Shown one piece after another: positions 34,016 to 42,300 of a DNA stretch of 64,000 bases. Position numbers and translations under genes: made by a program. The stretch is from Paucidesulfovibrio longus DSM 6739 (GTDB lineage Bacteria; Desulfobacterota; Desulfovibrionia; Desulfovibrionales; Desulfovibrionaceae), in the NCBI RefSeq assembly GCF_000420485.1, contig NZ_ATVA01000013.1, positions 365,872 to 429,871 of the forward strand, written 5' to 3'. Position 1 is the stretch's first letter; each line of letters begins with the position of its first letter. The notes below the pieces were generated by a model. The model saw nothing but the letters and a program-made list of their open reading frames with translations. It was not told the origin of the DNA and did no database searches.

Positions 34016-34948
34016 TCAGCCCGCCTCGTTCGCCGCGGGGTTCGCCAGAACCTCTTCCATGCCCTTTTGCGTGGAAACGCCGCGCTGCGCGAGCCAGACT
34101 CCGAGCAGCGTGGCGCAGGCCGCGATGCCCTGGGTCAGGTTCAGGGACTCCCCAAGCCAGACCCAGGCCAGCGTCACCGAAACCACGGGCACGAGGTTGA
34201 TGGCCGAGGCGGCCTTGCCTGCGGCCATATGCGTGAGGCCGTAATTATAGAGCCCGAACGCGCCGATGCTCACGAAAGCGCCGAGATAGGCGGCGGCGAG
34301 CAGCGCGCTGGTCTGCGAAAGGGTCTGCGAGCCCAGTTCCAACGCTCCGGGCGAGAAGAATATCAGCCCTGCGGCGGTCTGGAGCGCGGTCAGGGTCAGG
34401 GCCGAGTAGCGGTCGCCCAGCCTGCGCGCCAGGAGCATGTATACCGCCGCCATGAGCATGGCTCCGAGTTCCAGCAGGTTGCCGAGCACGGGATTCGGCG
34501 CGCTCGCCTTCGGGCTGCCGCTCAGCGTCAACCAGAGCACTCCGCCCAAAGCCAGAGCCAATCCCAGAAGCGAGCCGCGTTCCAGGGGTTCGCGCAGGAA
34601 AAGCCAGCCGCCCACGGCCACCACCAACGGCAGGATGGCCGAGACCACTCCCGCCTGGGAAGAGGTGGTCAGCGTCAGGGCGTTGGACTCCAGCAGGAAA
34701 TACAGGCAGGGCATGCACAGGGCCATGCCGGCCAGGGGCAGCCAATCGCCCCTGCGGTAGCCGGCGAAGCTCATGCGGCCGCAAAAAGGCAGAAGCACCA
34801 GCGCGCCCACGGCCATGCGCAGCCACATGATGGTCCAGGGACCGAAGACCGCCAGAACCGCCTTCATCATCGGAAAAGAACTGCCCCAGAGCACCACTGC
34901 GCCGAGCACGGCGGCCACGGGCCAGATATTGCGTTCCATTTTTCGCAT
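34016..34948 (-). CDS. EamA/DMT-family transporter
   Basis: A 310-residue membrane protein with ten predicted spans in two EamA repeats, for example WPVAAVLGAVVLWGSSFPMM at the start and SALLAAAYLGAFVSIGAFGL in the second half. The family (RhaT/YdcZ-like drug/metabolite transporters) exports amino acids or other metabolites. Two AraC regulators follow upstream on the same strand, which suggests it may be their target. The ATG at 34948 is favoured: GGAGG lies five bases before it; the reading frame extends further upstream to 35047 without a ribosome site. Substrate unknown. Confidence 0.88.
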   Translation of the reverse strand: MRKMERNIWPVAAVLGAVVLWGSSFPMMKAVLAVFGPWTIMWLRMAVGALVLLPFCGRMSFAGYRRGDWLPLAGMALCMPCLYFLLESNALTLTTSSQAGVVSAILPLVVAVGGWLFLREPLERGSLLGLALALGGVLWLTLSGSPKASAPNPVLGNLLELGAMLMAAVYMLLARRLGDRYSALTLTALQTAAGLIFFSPGALELGSQTLSQTSALLAAAYLGAFVSIGAFGLYNYGLTHMAAGKAASAINLVPVVSVTLAWVWLGESLNLTQGIAACATLLGVWLAQRGVSTQKGMEEVLANPAANEAG

Positions 34949-35043
34949 CGCATCCTCCGTTTCATGCATGGGCGTTTCTACCCCCAGGCACGAAATCCAT
35001 CTTGTAGAAAATTGCTGATCCGAAAGGAATTCCGGAAAGGCGC

Positions 35044-35874
35044 TCAATCCGCGCAGCGTCGATATTGATTCGGCGTTGCCCCGACGATCTGCCTGAAGAC
35101 CTTGCTGAAGTGGCTCTGATCCGCAAAGCCCGTGGCCAGGGCGGTTTCCGCGATGGGCTCGCCCGAGGCCAGCAGACGCTGGGCCTGCTGCACGCGCTGC
35201 TGAACCTGCCAGGCGTGCGGCGGCAGCCCCAGGCTGCGCTTGAACTGCCGGAGCAGATGATAGCGGCTCAGCCCCGTCACCGCCGCCAGTTCGTCCAGGC
35301 TGACCTTGCGGGCATAGTTGTCCGCGAGATATTCCCGCGCCAGTTGCACGGCGCGCGGCTCCATGGGCGCATCCAGCCCCCGGCCGCGAACCTCGCCGTA
35401 CCGCGCGAGCAGCCAGGAAAAGGCCACCACGGAAGCGGACTGCTTGGCCAGGCTCCCGCCCTGCCCGCTCTTCGCGGTCAGGTCCACGATGAAACGCAGC
35501 GCGCTTCGCAGAGCCGGGTCGCGGAGCACGTTGTCGCGAAAACGCGGCAGTTCGTCCCCGCCCCCGATCTCGCGGCTCAAGTCGCGCAGCCAGGCCGCCT
35601 CGACATAAAGCATCTGGTAGGCGATCTCCCTCCCGTTCAGAGGTACGCCGGAATGGACACGTCCGGGCGGAATGACCGCGATTTCTCCGGCCAGGACACG
35701 GGGCTCTCCGGGACCGTGTTCGAGGAGCCGGGTTCCTCCCGTGTGCATGAGCCCCACGGAATAGGTGTCGTGGGTGTGCGGAGCAAAGGCGAACCGCTCG
35801 TATCGCGAGACGCGGAATTCCACGCCAGCGATATCCGGATCTCGCCAGAAGCGCACTTCGTCCTTCCGCTGCAT
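35044..35874 (-). CDS. AraC-family transcriptional regulator (paralogue 1)
   Basis: A 276-residue regulator. The N-terminal cupin-like sensor has HTHDTYSVGLMHTGGTRLLE and PPGRVHSGVP; the C-terminal 100 residues form two helix-turn-helix units, with VSLDELAAVTGLSRYHLLRQ and IAETALATGFADQSHFSKVF (the second AraC signature). It shares this layout with its neighbour at 35940, so the pair probably arose by duplication. ATG at 35874 is used; it follows GGAGCGAGCA and matches the start of the paralogue (both MxxxxDVRFWRDP-like). It lies 95 bases upstream of the EamA gene. Confidence 0.9.
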   Translation of the reverse strand: MQRKDEVRFWRDPDIAGVEFRVSRYERFAFAPHTHDTYSVGLMHTGGTRLLEHGPGEPRVLAGEIAVIPPGRVHSGVPLNGREIAYQMLYVEAAWLRDLSREIGGGDELPRFRDNVLRDPALRSALRFIVDLTAKSGQGGSLAKQSASVVAFSWLLARYGEVRGRGLDAPMEPRAVQLAREYLADNYARKVSLDELAAVTGLSRYHLLRQFKRSLGLPPHAWQVQQRVQQAQRLLASGEPIAETALATGFADQSHFSKVFRQIVGATPNQYRRCAD

Positions 35875-35939
35875 TGCTCGCTCCGATGATACCGTGTCAG
35901 GATGACGGCAGGCTGCCATGCTCCCGGAGCAACGTCTTG

Positions 35940-36785
35940 TCAAAAATTGCTCTGCGCGGAAGCCTCCCGCAGATAGCCGCCGGGCGTCACTCCGACATAC
36001 TGCTTGAAGGCTTTGCTGAAATGGCTTTGGTCCGCGAACCCGGTCTCCTGGGCAGCCCGCGCCAGGGGAACCCCCTGCGCGAGCAGGTCGCGCGCGTGGC
36101 TGATGCGCCGCTGCGTGCGCCAGGCGTGCGGAGTGAGCCCCGTGCTTTCCCGGAAGACCCGCAAGAGATGGTAGGGACTCAGGGCCGCCTCGCGGGCCAG
36201 ATCTTCGAGGGTCAGCTTGTCTGCGAAATTTTCGGACAGGATTTCGCGTACCCGGCTCACGGCCCGGCGCTCGCCTGCAACGTCGCCGCCGGTCCGGCCC
36301 ACTTCGCCGTGCCGCGCGAGAAGCAGTCCGAAAGCCTCCACGGCCCGCCCCTGCCGCTCCAGAAGCTCGGCCTGCTCCGTCACGGACACCGCCAATCGCT
36401 GCAAGGCGTCCACCAGCTCGGCGTCGCGAACCACCGTCCGCGGAAACCGGACCGACGCTTCTCCGGCAGCCGATGCCCCGGCCATGTCCCTGGCGAGCGC
36501 CTCCAGCCAATCCGGGCGGACGTGAAACATGTAATAGGCCCAATCAGGATCTTCGGGATTGCAGGAGTGCACCTCGCCCGGCGCGAAAAGCACAAGGCAG
36601 CCTTCGGCGACTCGCTGCTCCCGGCCGCGCGCCCAGAGACGGGTTCCGCCGGAAAGCACGGCACCTATCGAATAGGTTTCGTGGGCATGCTTCGGAAAGG
36701 AAACGCTGCGATAGCGGGAGAAACGGATTTCCAGGTCTTGCAGTTCCGGGTCGCGCCAAAAGCGCACGTCGTGCGGCGAGGTCAT
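35940..36785 (-). CDS. AraC-family transcriptional regulator (paralogue 2)
   Basis: A 281-residue regulator built like its neighbour. The sensor domain reads HAHETYSIGAVLSGGTRLWA and FAPGEVHSCNP; the two DNA-binding helix-turn-helix units are LTLEDLAREAALSPYHLLRV and LARAAQETGFADQSHFSKAF. The shared FWRDPExxDxExRFSRYxxxxF start with paralogue 1 is clear. The ATG at 36785 follows CCGGAGGGGGC. It ends 65 bases before paralogue 1. A short gap of 14 bases separates it from the hemerythrin stop, so hemerythrin and both regulators may share a transcript. Confidence 0.9.
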   Translation of the reverse strand: MTSPHDVRFWRDPELQDLEIRFSRYRSVSFPKHAHETYSIGAVLSGGTRLWARGREQRVAEGCLVLFAPGEVHSCNPEDPDWAYYMFHVRPDWLEALARDMAGASAAGEASVRFPRTVVRDAELVDALQRLAVSVTEQAELLERQGRAVEAFGLLLARHGEVGRTGGDVAGERRAVSRVREILSENFADKLTLEDLAREAALSPYHLLRVFRESTGLTPHAWRTQRRISHARDLLAQGVPLARAAQETGFADQSHFSKAFKQYVGVTPGGYLREASAQSNF

Positions 36786-36799
36786 GCCCCCTCCGGCGG

Positions 36800-37198
36800 T
36801 CAGCCGCCAAGCCCCATGGTCCGGGCGATGTCGCCGTCCGCCTTCTGGATATGCGCGACCAGCCATTTCTTGAGATAATCGGCCACATCGACTGCGGAGA
36901 TTTCCCCAAGAATGAGCGCTTCCCGGAAGTTCTCAACCTGTTCGGCGAATCCCAGATGCAACAGTCGGTGCTGGGCGAGTCCGGGATAGCCCAGGCTTTC
37001 CATGTAGGCTTCCTCGGTGGAAAAATGCGTCAGGGCGTAGCGCTCCATGTCCACCATGCAGCGTACGACAGCCCGTTCCTCGTCGTCCTGGCCGATGGCG
37101 TCCACGAGGCGGTTAATAATGAAGAACAGCCATTTGTGCTGGCCGTCGATTTCTTCGTCCCCGACGGACAAGCCCTCGTTCCATTCAGCGAACACCAC
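36800..37198 (-). CDS. Bacteriohemerythrin
   Basis: A 132-residue four-helix-bundle protein with a diiron oxygen-binding site. The ligands can be read: H in GDEEIDGQHKWLF, H and E in ALTHFSTEEAYMES, two H in HRLLHLGF, and H with D in AHIQKADGD, the standard H-HxxxE-HxxxH-HxxxxD order. Such proteins sense, store or carry oxygen and suit an oxygen-tolerant anaerobe. The likely start is a GTG at 37198 (GGAGG five bases before) or the adjacent GTG at 37195. The ribosome-binding site adjoins a long palindrome (37207-37240), which may control it. It lies downstream of leuB on the same strand. Confidence 0.88.
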   Translation of the reverse strand: MVFAEWNEGLSVGDEEIDGQHKWLFFIINRLVDAIGQDDEERAVVRCMVDMERYALTHFSTEEAYMESLGYPGLAQHRLLHLGFAEQVENFREALILGEISAVDVADYLKKWLVAHIQKADGDIARTMGLGG

Positions 37199-37206
37199 AT
37201 GAACCT

Positions 37207-37240
37207 CCAAAAGCTCCGCCGCTTGCGGCGGAGCTTTTGG
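37207..37240 (-). terminator. Palindromic terminator overlapping the hemerythrin ribosome-binding site
   Basis: CCAAAAGCTCCGCCGC and its exact complement (16-base arms, two-base centre) form a strong stem-loop 18 bases after the leuB stop. On the minus strand the 3' arm ends in TTTTGG, and the last two G residues are the first of the GGAGG used for hemerythrin. It probably ends the leu transcript, yet in any read-through RNA it would also occlude the ribosome-binding site. Confidence 0.8.
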
Positions 37241-37257
37241 AATCGATACCAACAGGA

Positions 37258-38328
37258 TCAGATATTCGCAAGAACGGCATCGGCCATCTCCTTGCAACCG
37301 ACGGGAATGGCTCCCGGCTGCATGATGTCGCCCGTGCGGTAGTCCTGGGCCAGGGTCTTTTCCACGGCGGCGTCAACGGCGTCCGCCTCCTCGGCCATGC
37401 CCAGGGAGTGGCGCAGCATCATGGAAATGGACAGAATCGTGGCCAGGGGGTTGGCCTTGTTCTGCCCGGCGATGTCCGGCGCGGAACCGTGGATGGGTTC
37501 GTACAGCCCCGGACCGCCGCTCCCCAGGGAAGCCGAGGGAAGCATGCCGATGGACCCGGTGATGGCGGCGGCCTCGTCGGAAAGGATGTCGCCGAAGAGG
37601 TTGCCCGTGACCATGACGTCGAACTGGGAGGGGTCGCGCACGAGCTGCATGGCCGCGTTGTCCACGTACATCTCGCTGAACTCCACGTCCGGGTACTGGG
37701 CCGCCACCTCGCGCATGACCGCCCGCCAGACGCGGGAAACGTCGAGCACGTTGGCCTTGTCCACGGAACAGACCTTTTTGCCCCGCTTGCGGGCCGCCTC
37801 GAAAGCGACCACGCCGATGCGCCGGACCTCGTCCTCGTGGTAGATCATGGTGTTCCAGCCCACGCGCTTGCCCTCGCGCAGCTCCTCGCCGCGCGGTTCG
37901 CCGAAGTATATGCCGCCGGTAAGCTCCCGCACCACCATCACGTCGAGCCCCTTGGCCGTGATGTCGGGCCGCAGGTAGCAGGCGTCGCGCAGTTCCGAAA
38001 AAAGCTTGGCCGGACGCAGGTTGGCGAACAGCACCAGCTCCTTGCGAATGCCGAGCAGCCCCTTTTCGGGACGGATGGCGGGATCCAGGTCGTCCCACTT
38101 GGGGCCGCCCACGGCGCCGAGCAGCACGGCGTCCGAAGCGCGGCACTTGTCCACGGTTTCCTGGGGCAGCGGCCCGCCCGTGGCATCGATGGCGCATCCG
38201 CCGATCAGCGCGTTTTCGATTTCAAAACTCCGCCCGAAACGCTCGCCGACCTTCGCCAGCACACGCAGGGCCTGGGCCACGATTTCCGGCCCGATGCCGT
38301 CTCCGGCCAATACGCAAATCTTGGTCAT
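37258..38328 (-). CDS. leuB: 3-isopropylmalate dehydrogenase
   Basis: A 356-residue NAD-dependent enzyme that oxidises and decarboxylates 3-isopropylmalate in leucine synthesis. GDGIGPEI (near the start), [11 protein letters not shown], the substrate-binding RxxxxxxxNxR-like ANLRPAKLF and the metal-binding DNAAMQLV and [18 protein letters not shown] segments are all typical. The ATG at 38328 is used; a TTG three codons upstream is possible. It is the last gene of the leuA-leuC-leuD-leuB operon, 45 bases after leuD, and is followed by a strong palindromic terminator. Confidence 0.95.
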   Translation of the reverse strand: MTKICVLAGDGIGPEIVAQALRVLAKVGERFGRSFEIENALIGGCAIDATGGPLPQETVDKCRASDAVLLGAVGGPKWDDLDPAIRPEKGLLGIRKELVLFANLRPAKLFSELRDACYLRPDITAKGLDVMVVRELTGGIYFGEPRGEELREGKRVGWNTMIYHEDEVRRIGVVAFEAARKRGKKVCSVDKANVLDVSRVWRAVMREVAAQYPDVEFSEMYVDNAAMQLVRDPSQFDVMVTGNLFGDILSDEAAAITGSIGMLPSASLGSGGPGLYEPIHGSAPDIAGQNKANPLATILSISMMLRHSLGMAEEADAVDAAVEKTLAQDYRTGDIMQPGAIPVGCKEMADAVLANI

Positions 38329-38373
38329 GGCAATCAACTCTCTTCTATTTCAAACAGTTGCAGCTGACACGAA

Positions 38374-38868
38374 TCAGGCGGCCAAACGTTTCTTCACATA
38401 CGGAACCAGTCCCCCCGCATCCAGGATCTCCTGCATGAACGGCGGCACCGGTGCGCACTGCACCTGCTCGCCCGTGGTCAGGTTGCGGATCACGCCGGTA
38501 GCCGTGTCCACTTCCAGTTCGTCGCCGTCGCGCAGCTTGTCGATCTCATCGCCCACTTCCAAAAGCACCAGCCCCATGTTGAAGCCGTTGCGATAGAAGA
38601 TGCGCGCGAAGCTCTTGGCCACGACCACGGGGATTCCCGCGCCGAGGATGGAGATGGGCGCGTGTTCCCGCGAAGAGCCGCAGCCGAAGTTCTCCCCGGC
38701 CACCATGATGTCGTTGGCGCTGACCCGCTTGATCCAGCCCGCTTCCAGGCCTTCCATGCAGTTCGCGCCGAGCTGCGCCGGGTCCGTGGTCACCAGAAAC
38801 CGCGCCGGAATGATGGCGTCCGTGTCGATGTGGTCGCCGACCACGTGCGCCTTGCCCTGTACTTTCAT
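38374..38868 (-). CDS. leuD: 3-isopropylmalate dehydratase, small subunit
   Basis: A 164-residue subunit that closes the active site of the isopropylmalate isomerase made with LeuC. It has [13 protein letters not shown], the substrate-gripping [10 protein letters not shown] loop and the [11 protein letters not shown] segment typical of LeuD. The short length and the absence of an N-terminal extension match the archaeal/anaerobe type that pairs with the shorter LeuC. The ATG at 38868 follows AAAGGAGAAATAGCTC. It is separated from leuC by a 231-base structured spacer. Confidence 0.95.
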   Translation of the reverse strand: MKVQGKAHVVGDHIDTDAIIPARFLVTTDPAQLGANCMEGLEAGWIKRVSANDIMVAGENFGCGSSREHAPISILGAGIPVVVAKSFARIFYRNGFNMGLVLLEVGDEIDKLRDGDELEVDTATGVIRNLTTGEQVQCAPVPPFMQEILDAGGLVPYVKKRLAA

Positions 38869-38887
38869 GAGCTATTTCTCCTTTGGA

Positions 38888-39064
38888 GAAGTCCCGGGGG
38901 TGACCTTTTTGCAAAAGGCCCTCCTCCCGGACCCCCCTCCCAAAATCTTTACTCTGCGGTCCGCCTGCTGCGACCCGCGAAGTTGCGTCAATTCTTTCCG
39001 AAACCCACCCCGCCTTGCGCAGCAAGGCGGTAAACGGGGTTCCAAGGGGCTGCTGGCCCCTTGG
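38888..39064. repeat. Structured intergenic element between leuC and leuD
   Basis: The 231-base gap between leuC and leuD is unusually structured. In order it has an imperfect long stem near 38891-38932 (GTCCCGGG paired with a complementary CCCGGAC), a perfect nine-base stem CCGCCTTGC with GCAAGGCGG at 39010-39030, and CCAAGGGG with CCCCTTGG at 39042-39064. The region reads like a dispersed intergenic repeat of the kind I associate with Desulfovibrio genomes, but only one copy lies here, so repeat status is inference. Confidence 0.5.
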
Positions 39065-39099
39065 CCGCCGGAGGCGTGCCTTTTCCTCCCCGCGCAGTT

Positions 39100-40356
39100 C
39101 TAGACGTGCGCGGGGTGGGCGATTTCTCCGGCGATTGCCGAGGCCGCGGCCACGGCGGGACCGGACAGGTACACTTCGCTTTCCAGGCTGCCCATGCGGC
39201 CCTTGAAGTTGCGGTTGGTGGTGGCGATGGCGCGCTCGCCGCCCGCCAGAATGCCCATGTGCCCTCCCAGGCAGGGGCCGCAGGTGGCCGGACCGACGAT
39301 GCAGCCCGCTTCCATGAAGATTTCGAGCAGCCCCTCGCGCAGGGCCTGGGTCCAGATCCTGGGGGTGGCGGGCAGCACGATGCAGCGCACATGCTTCGCG
39401 ACCTTCCTGCCGCGCAGCACTGCGGCGGCCTCGCGCAGGTCTTCGATGCGGCCGTTGGTGCAGGAGCCGATCACGGACTGGTCCACCCGCAGCCCAGCGA
39501 CCTCGTCCACGGGGCGGACGTTGTCCGGCAGATGGGGGCAGGCGATCTGCGGGGACATGTCGTCCACGTTGATCTCCACGAGCCGCTCGTACTCGGCGTC
39601 CTTGTCCGGGAAGAGCACAACGTCGCCCTTGCGCCCGGCTTGTCCGGCATACTCCAGGGTCTTGCCGTCCACGGCGAAGAGTCCGACCTTGCCGCCCGCT
39701 TCGATGGCCATGTTGGCCATGGTCATGCGTCCCTCGACGGTGAGTCCTTCCACGATGGGACCGCAGAATTCAAGCGCCTTGTAGAGCGCACCGGCCACGC
39801 CGATCTCCCCGATCAGCTTCAGCATGTAGTCCTTGGCGCCCACGAACGGTTCGGGCTTGCCCTTGATCTCCACCTTGATGCTCGGCGGCACCTTGAACCA
39901 GGTTTCCCCAAGGGCCATGGCTCCGGCGATGTCCGTGGAGCCCATGCCCGTGGCGAACGCGCCCAGGCCGCCGTAGGTGCAGGTATGGCTGTCCGCGCCG
40001 ACCACCACGTCGCCGGGACCGACAAGCCCCAGCTCCGGCAGCAGGGCATGCTCCACTCCCACATTGCCGCCTTCGTAATAATGGGTCACGTCCATCTGCC
40101 GGGCGAAATCCCGCACGACCTTGACCTGTTCGGCGGAATCGATGTCCTTGTTGGGCGTGAAATGGTCGCAGACCAGCGCCACGCGGTCTTTGTCGAAGAC
40201 CTTTTCCGCGCCCATGGCCTTGAAGGACTTGATGGCGAGGGGAGCGGTAATGTCGTTGGCCAGGACCATGTCCACCCGGCAGCGGACGATCCGGCCGGAA
40301 GCGGCCTCCTCGTCGGTATGCCGCTGCAAAATCTTTTCAGCTAACGTCTGGGGCAT
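39100..40356 (-). CDS. leuC: 3-isopropylmalate dehydratase, large subunit
   Basis: A 418-residue aconitase-family subunit carrying a [4Fe-4S] cluster. Cysteine ligands appear in VIGSCTNGR (about 297-305) and in CIVGPATCGPCLGGH (about 354-368). DHFTPNKD and DSHTCTYGGLGAFATG near the N-terminus are further family marks. Its length (rather than about 470) marks the HacA/LeuC2 type, which works with a separate small LeuD. Three bases separate its ATG from the leuA stop and GAGGAG precedes it. The cluster makes the enzyme oxygen-sensitive. Confidence 0.95.
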   Translation of the reverse strand: MPQTLAEKILQRHTDEEAASGRIVRCRVDMVLANDITAPLAIKSFKAMGAEKVFDKDRVALVCDHFTPNKDIDSAEQVKVVRDFARQMDVTHYYEGGNVGVEHALLPELGLVGPGDVVVGADSHTCTYGGLGAFATGMGSTDIAGAMALGETWFKVPPSIKVEIKGKPEPFVGAKDYMLKLIGEIGVAGALYKALEFCGPIVEGLTVEGRMTMANMAIEAGGKVGLFAVDGKTLEYAGQAGRKGDVVLFPDKDAEYERLVEINVDDMSPQIACPHLPDNVRPVDEVAGLRVDQSVIGSCTNGRIEDLREAAAVLRGRKVAKHVRCIVLPATPRIWTQALREGLLEIFMEAGCIVGPATCGPCLGGHMGILAGGERAIATTNRNFKGRMGSLESEVYLSGPAVAAASAIAGEIAHPAHV

Positions 40357-40359
40357 CTG

Positions 40360-41898
40360 TCAGTTCTCCTCTTTGATCTTCATCAGCCGGTTCAAGGCGT
40401 TGACGAGCGCCATGGCCGATGCGCGGATGACGTCGGAATCGGCGGCGCGGCCCACGGCCCGAATGCCGTTCTCCTCAATGCGGATGCTGACCTGGCCCAG
40501 GGCGTCGGTCCCGGCGGTCACGGCATTGACGGAATAGCGCTCCAGCTTGGGGTGCACGTTCACCACGTCGCAGATGCAGCGGAACACGGCGTCCACGCAT
40601 CCCTTGCCGAAGACGACGTTCGTCTTTTCCTCCACCAGCTCGCCGTCGCGGAGGAACTCCATGACCACGGCGGCCTGGGGAGGCACGCTGCCGGAACTGG
40701 AAGAAACGCTCATGTCCTTGATGCGGAAAAGGTCGCGCTTGCGGAAGACCTTTTCCATGATCATGGCCTGCACGTCTTCGTCGTAAATCTTTTCCTTCTT
40801 GTCCGCCAGATCCTTGACGGCCTGGAAAACCACGGCCAGCTGGGCGTCGTCCAGATCGTAGCCCAGCTCCTTGACCTTGGCCTTGATTGCATGGGAGCCG
40901 GAATGCTTGCCGATGACCATTTCCGTGCCGGAGCGGCCGATGGCCTCCGGAGTCATGATCTCGTAGGTCATGCGGTTCTTGAGCATGCCGTCCTGATGCA
41001 CGCCGGATTCGTGGGCAAAGGCGTTGGGTCCGACCACGGCCTTGTACGGCGGAATGGGCTGGCCGATGATCTGGGCCAGGCGTCGGCAGGAGGGGAAGAG
41101 CTGGGTGGTGTCCACTCCGGTTTCCACCTCGTAGGCTTCCTTGCGGGTGTTCAAGGCCATGATGACCTCTTCCAGGGCCGCGTTGCCCGCGCGCTCGCCG
41201 ATGCCGGAAATGGTGCACTCCACCTGCCGGGCTCCGGCGCGGATGGCCGCCAGGGTGTTGGCCACGGCCAGGCCGAGATCGTTGTGGCAGTGCACCGAGA
41301 AGACGGCCTTGTGGCTGTTGGGCACCTTCTCGATCAGATATTTGATCAGATCGTGGTATTCGAAAGGCTGGATGTAGCCCACGGTGTCGGGAATGTTCAC
41401 CGTGGTTGCGCCGCAGTCGATGACCAGCTCGCAGACCTTGGCCAGAAAGCCCCAGTCCGAGCGGGAGGCGTCCTCGGCGGAAAACTCCACGTTGGGGGTC
41501 AGGGACACGGCATGGCGAACGGCCGCTTCGGCCATTTCAAGCACCTGCTCCGGCGTGCGCTGAAGCTTGTACTTCATGTGAATGTCGCTGGTGGCGAGGA
41601 AGGTGTGAATGCGCGGATTCTTGGCAACCTTGACGGCCTCCCAGGCGCGGTCGATGTCTTTCAGCACGGAGCGGCAGAGCCCGGCCACCTGCACGCCGTC
41701 CCCCACGGAACGGGCGATTTCGCGCACGGCCTCGAAGTCGCCCTGGCTGGCGATGGGAAAACCCGCCTCGATGATGTCCACGCCCAGCGTCTCGAGCTGC
41801 CGGGCCATGCTGATCTTCTCGTGCAGGTTCATGGTCGCGCCGGGCGACTGCTCGCCGTCGCGGAGGGTGGTGTCGAATACGTATACGCGGTCAGCCAT
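40360..41898 (-). CDS. leuA: 2-isopropylmalate synthase
   Basis: A 512-residue enzyme condensing 2-oxoisovalerate with acetyl-CoA, the first committed step of leucine synthesis. [15 protein letters not shown] near the start is the DRE-TIM metallolyase signature, with [19 protein letters not shown] and GIGERAGNA in the middle. The C-terminal region from about residue 385 is the regulatory domain that binds leucine. The ATG at 41898 follows GGAGGCTGTC. It is preceded by a leucine-rich leader peptide and candidate attenuator (42022-42122) and its own sigma-70 promoter, so leucine should control it both by feedback and by attenuation. Confidence 0.96.
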   Translation of the reverse strand: MADRVYVFDTTLRDGEQSPGATMNLHEKISMARQLETLGVDIIEAGFPIASQGDFEAVREIARSVGDGVQVAGLCRSVLKDIDRAWEAVKVAKNPRIHTFLATSDIHMKYKLQRTPEQVLEMAEAAVRHAVSLTPNVEFSAEDASRSDWGFLAKVCELVIDCGATTVNIPDTVGYIQPFEYHDLIKYLIEKVPNSHKAVFSVHCHNDLGLAVANTLAAIRAGARQVECTISGIGERAGNAALEEVIMALNTRKEAYEVETGVDTTQLFPSCRRLAQIIGQPIPPYKAVVGPNAFAHESGVHQDGMLKNRMTYEIMTPEAIGRSGTEMVIGKHSGSHAIKAKVKELGYDLDDAQLAVVFQAVKDLADKKEKIYDEDVQAMIMEKVFRKRDLFRIKDMSVSSSSGSVPPQAAVVMEFLRDGELVEEKTNVVFGKGCVDAVFRCICDVVNVHPKLERYSVNAVTAGTDALGQVSIRIEENGIRAVGRAADSDVIRASAMALVNALNRLMKIKEEN

Positions 41899-42021
41899 GA
41901 CAGCCTCCATCGGTTTGTGGAAGGTAAACGTTCAGCGCCATGCCCGCAACAGGATACACCGGCGCCAGGGACAATACCGGCTCTCCGGGGGCAAGGGAGA
42001 GAAAATCTATGATTTGAAGCA

Positions 42022-42068
42022 ACGCGCGGTTCGCGCGTGATTGCGCCCCCCTATAGGGATAGGGGGCG
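42022..42068 (-). promoter_or_regulatory. Candidate leu attenuator stem-loops
   Basis: Two stem-loops on the minus strand follow the leucine codons. The first (42068-42044) pairs CGCCCCC-TAT with ATA-GGGGGCG and covers the last codons and stop of the leader peptide. The second (42038-42022) is a perfect ACGCGCG/CGCGCGT stem followed by TTGCTTC. Only one can be kept open by a stalled ribosome. The second lacks a long T-tract, so whether termination or another control results is not clear. Confidence 0.5.
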
Positions 42069-42122
42069 TAGAGAGAGGGAGAGAAGAAGAGCCGCATGGG
42101 CTCGGGAGAAAGAAGAGATCAT
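42051..42122 (-). CDS. leuL: Leucine-operon leader peptide
   Basis: A 23-codon reading frame, start ATG at 42122, stop TAG at 42053-42051. After MISSFSRAHAA the last twelve codons contain seven leucines (CTT, CTT, CTC, CTC, CTA, CTA, CTA), including three of the CTA type, in the pattern LLLSLSLRPLSL. Such a peptide senses charged leucine tRNA: low leucine stalls the ribosome and spares leuA transcription. It lies 152 bases before leuA and directly behind a TTGACA promoter. The expected transcript starts only two or three bases before its ATG, so it may be read as a nearly leaderless message; GAGG lies just before it. Stem-loops follow the leucine run. Confidence 0.75.
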   Translation of the reverse strand: MISSFSRAHAALLLSLSLRPLSL

Positions 42123-42130
42123 TTGCCTCG

Positions 42131-42160
42131 AAGGTAGTCGCGGGACTCGCGTGCTGTCAA
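42131..42160 (-). promoter_or_regulatory. Sigma-70 promoter of the leu operon
   Basis: TTGACA (42160-42155) with TACCTT (42136-42131) and an 18-base spacer, on the minus strand. Transcription would start near 42124, almost at the leader-peptide ATG. A preceding terminator (42223-42262) insulates it from pssA. Confidence 0.75.
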
Positions 42161-42222
42161 CCACAAATCGCACGATTCCGAAACAGGGACGAGAAACCGT
42201 TGCCGCTCCGGATTCCCCCCGG

Positions 42223-42262
42223 AAAAACAAACGGGCCGAACGGGCAAACGCCGCTCGGCCCG
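42223..42262 (-). terminator. Intrinsic terminator of psd-pssA
   Basis: CGGGCCGA and TCGGCCCG arms at 42232-42239 and 42255-42262 with an inner GGGC/GCCG part, followed on the minus strand by TTTGTTTTT. It ends the phospholipid transcript about 40 bases after pssA. Confidence 0.85.
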
Positions 42263-42300
42263 CAATGCGCTTTGCCCGAGAGTGCGCGGCTTCGTCTCCG

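Noticed and set aside
38869..39099. A small gene between leuC and leuD
   Set aside because: Open frames here are extensions of antisense or neighbouring frames without a ribosome-binding site; hairpins explain the sequence better.
41891..42097. A 68-codon frame in the leu leader, overlapping the leuA start
   Set aside because: It is in another frame from leuL and leuA, has no ribosome-binding site, and its leucines are not clustered.
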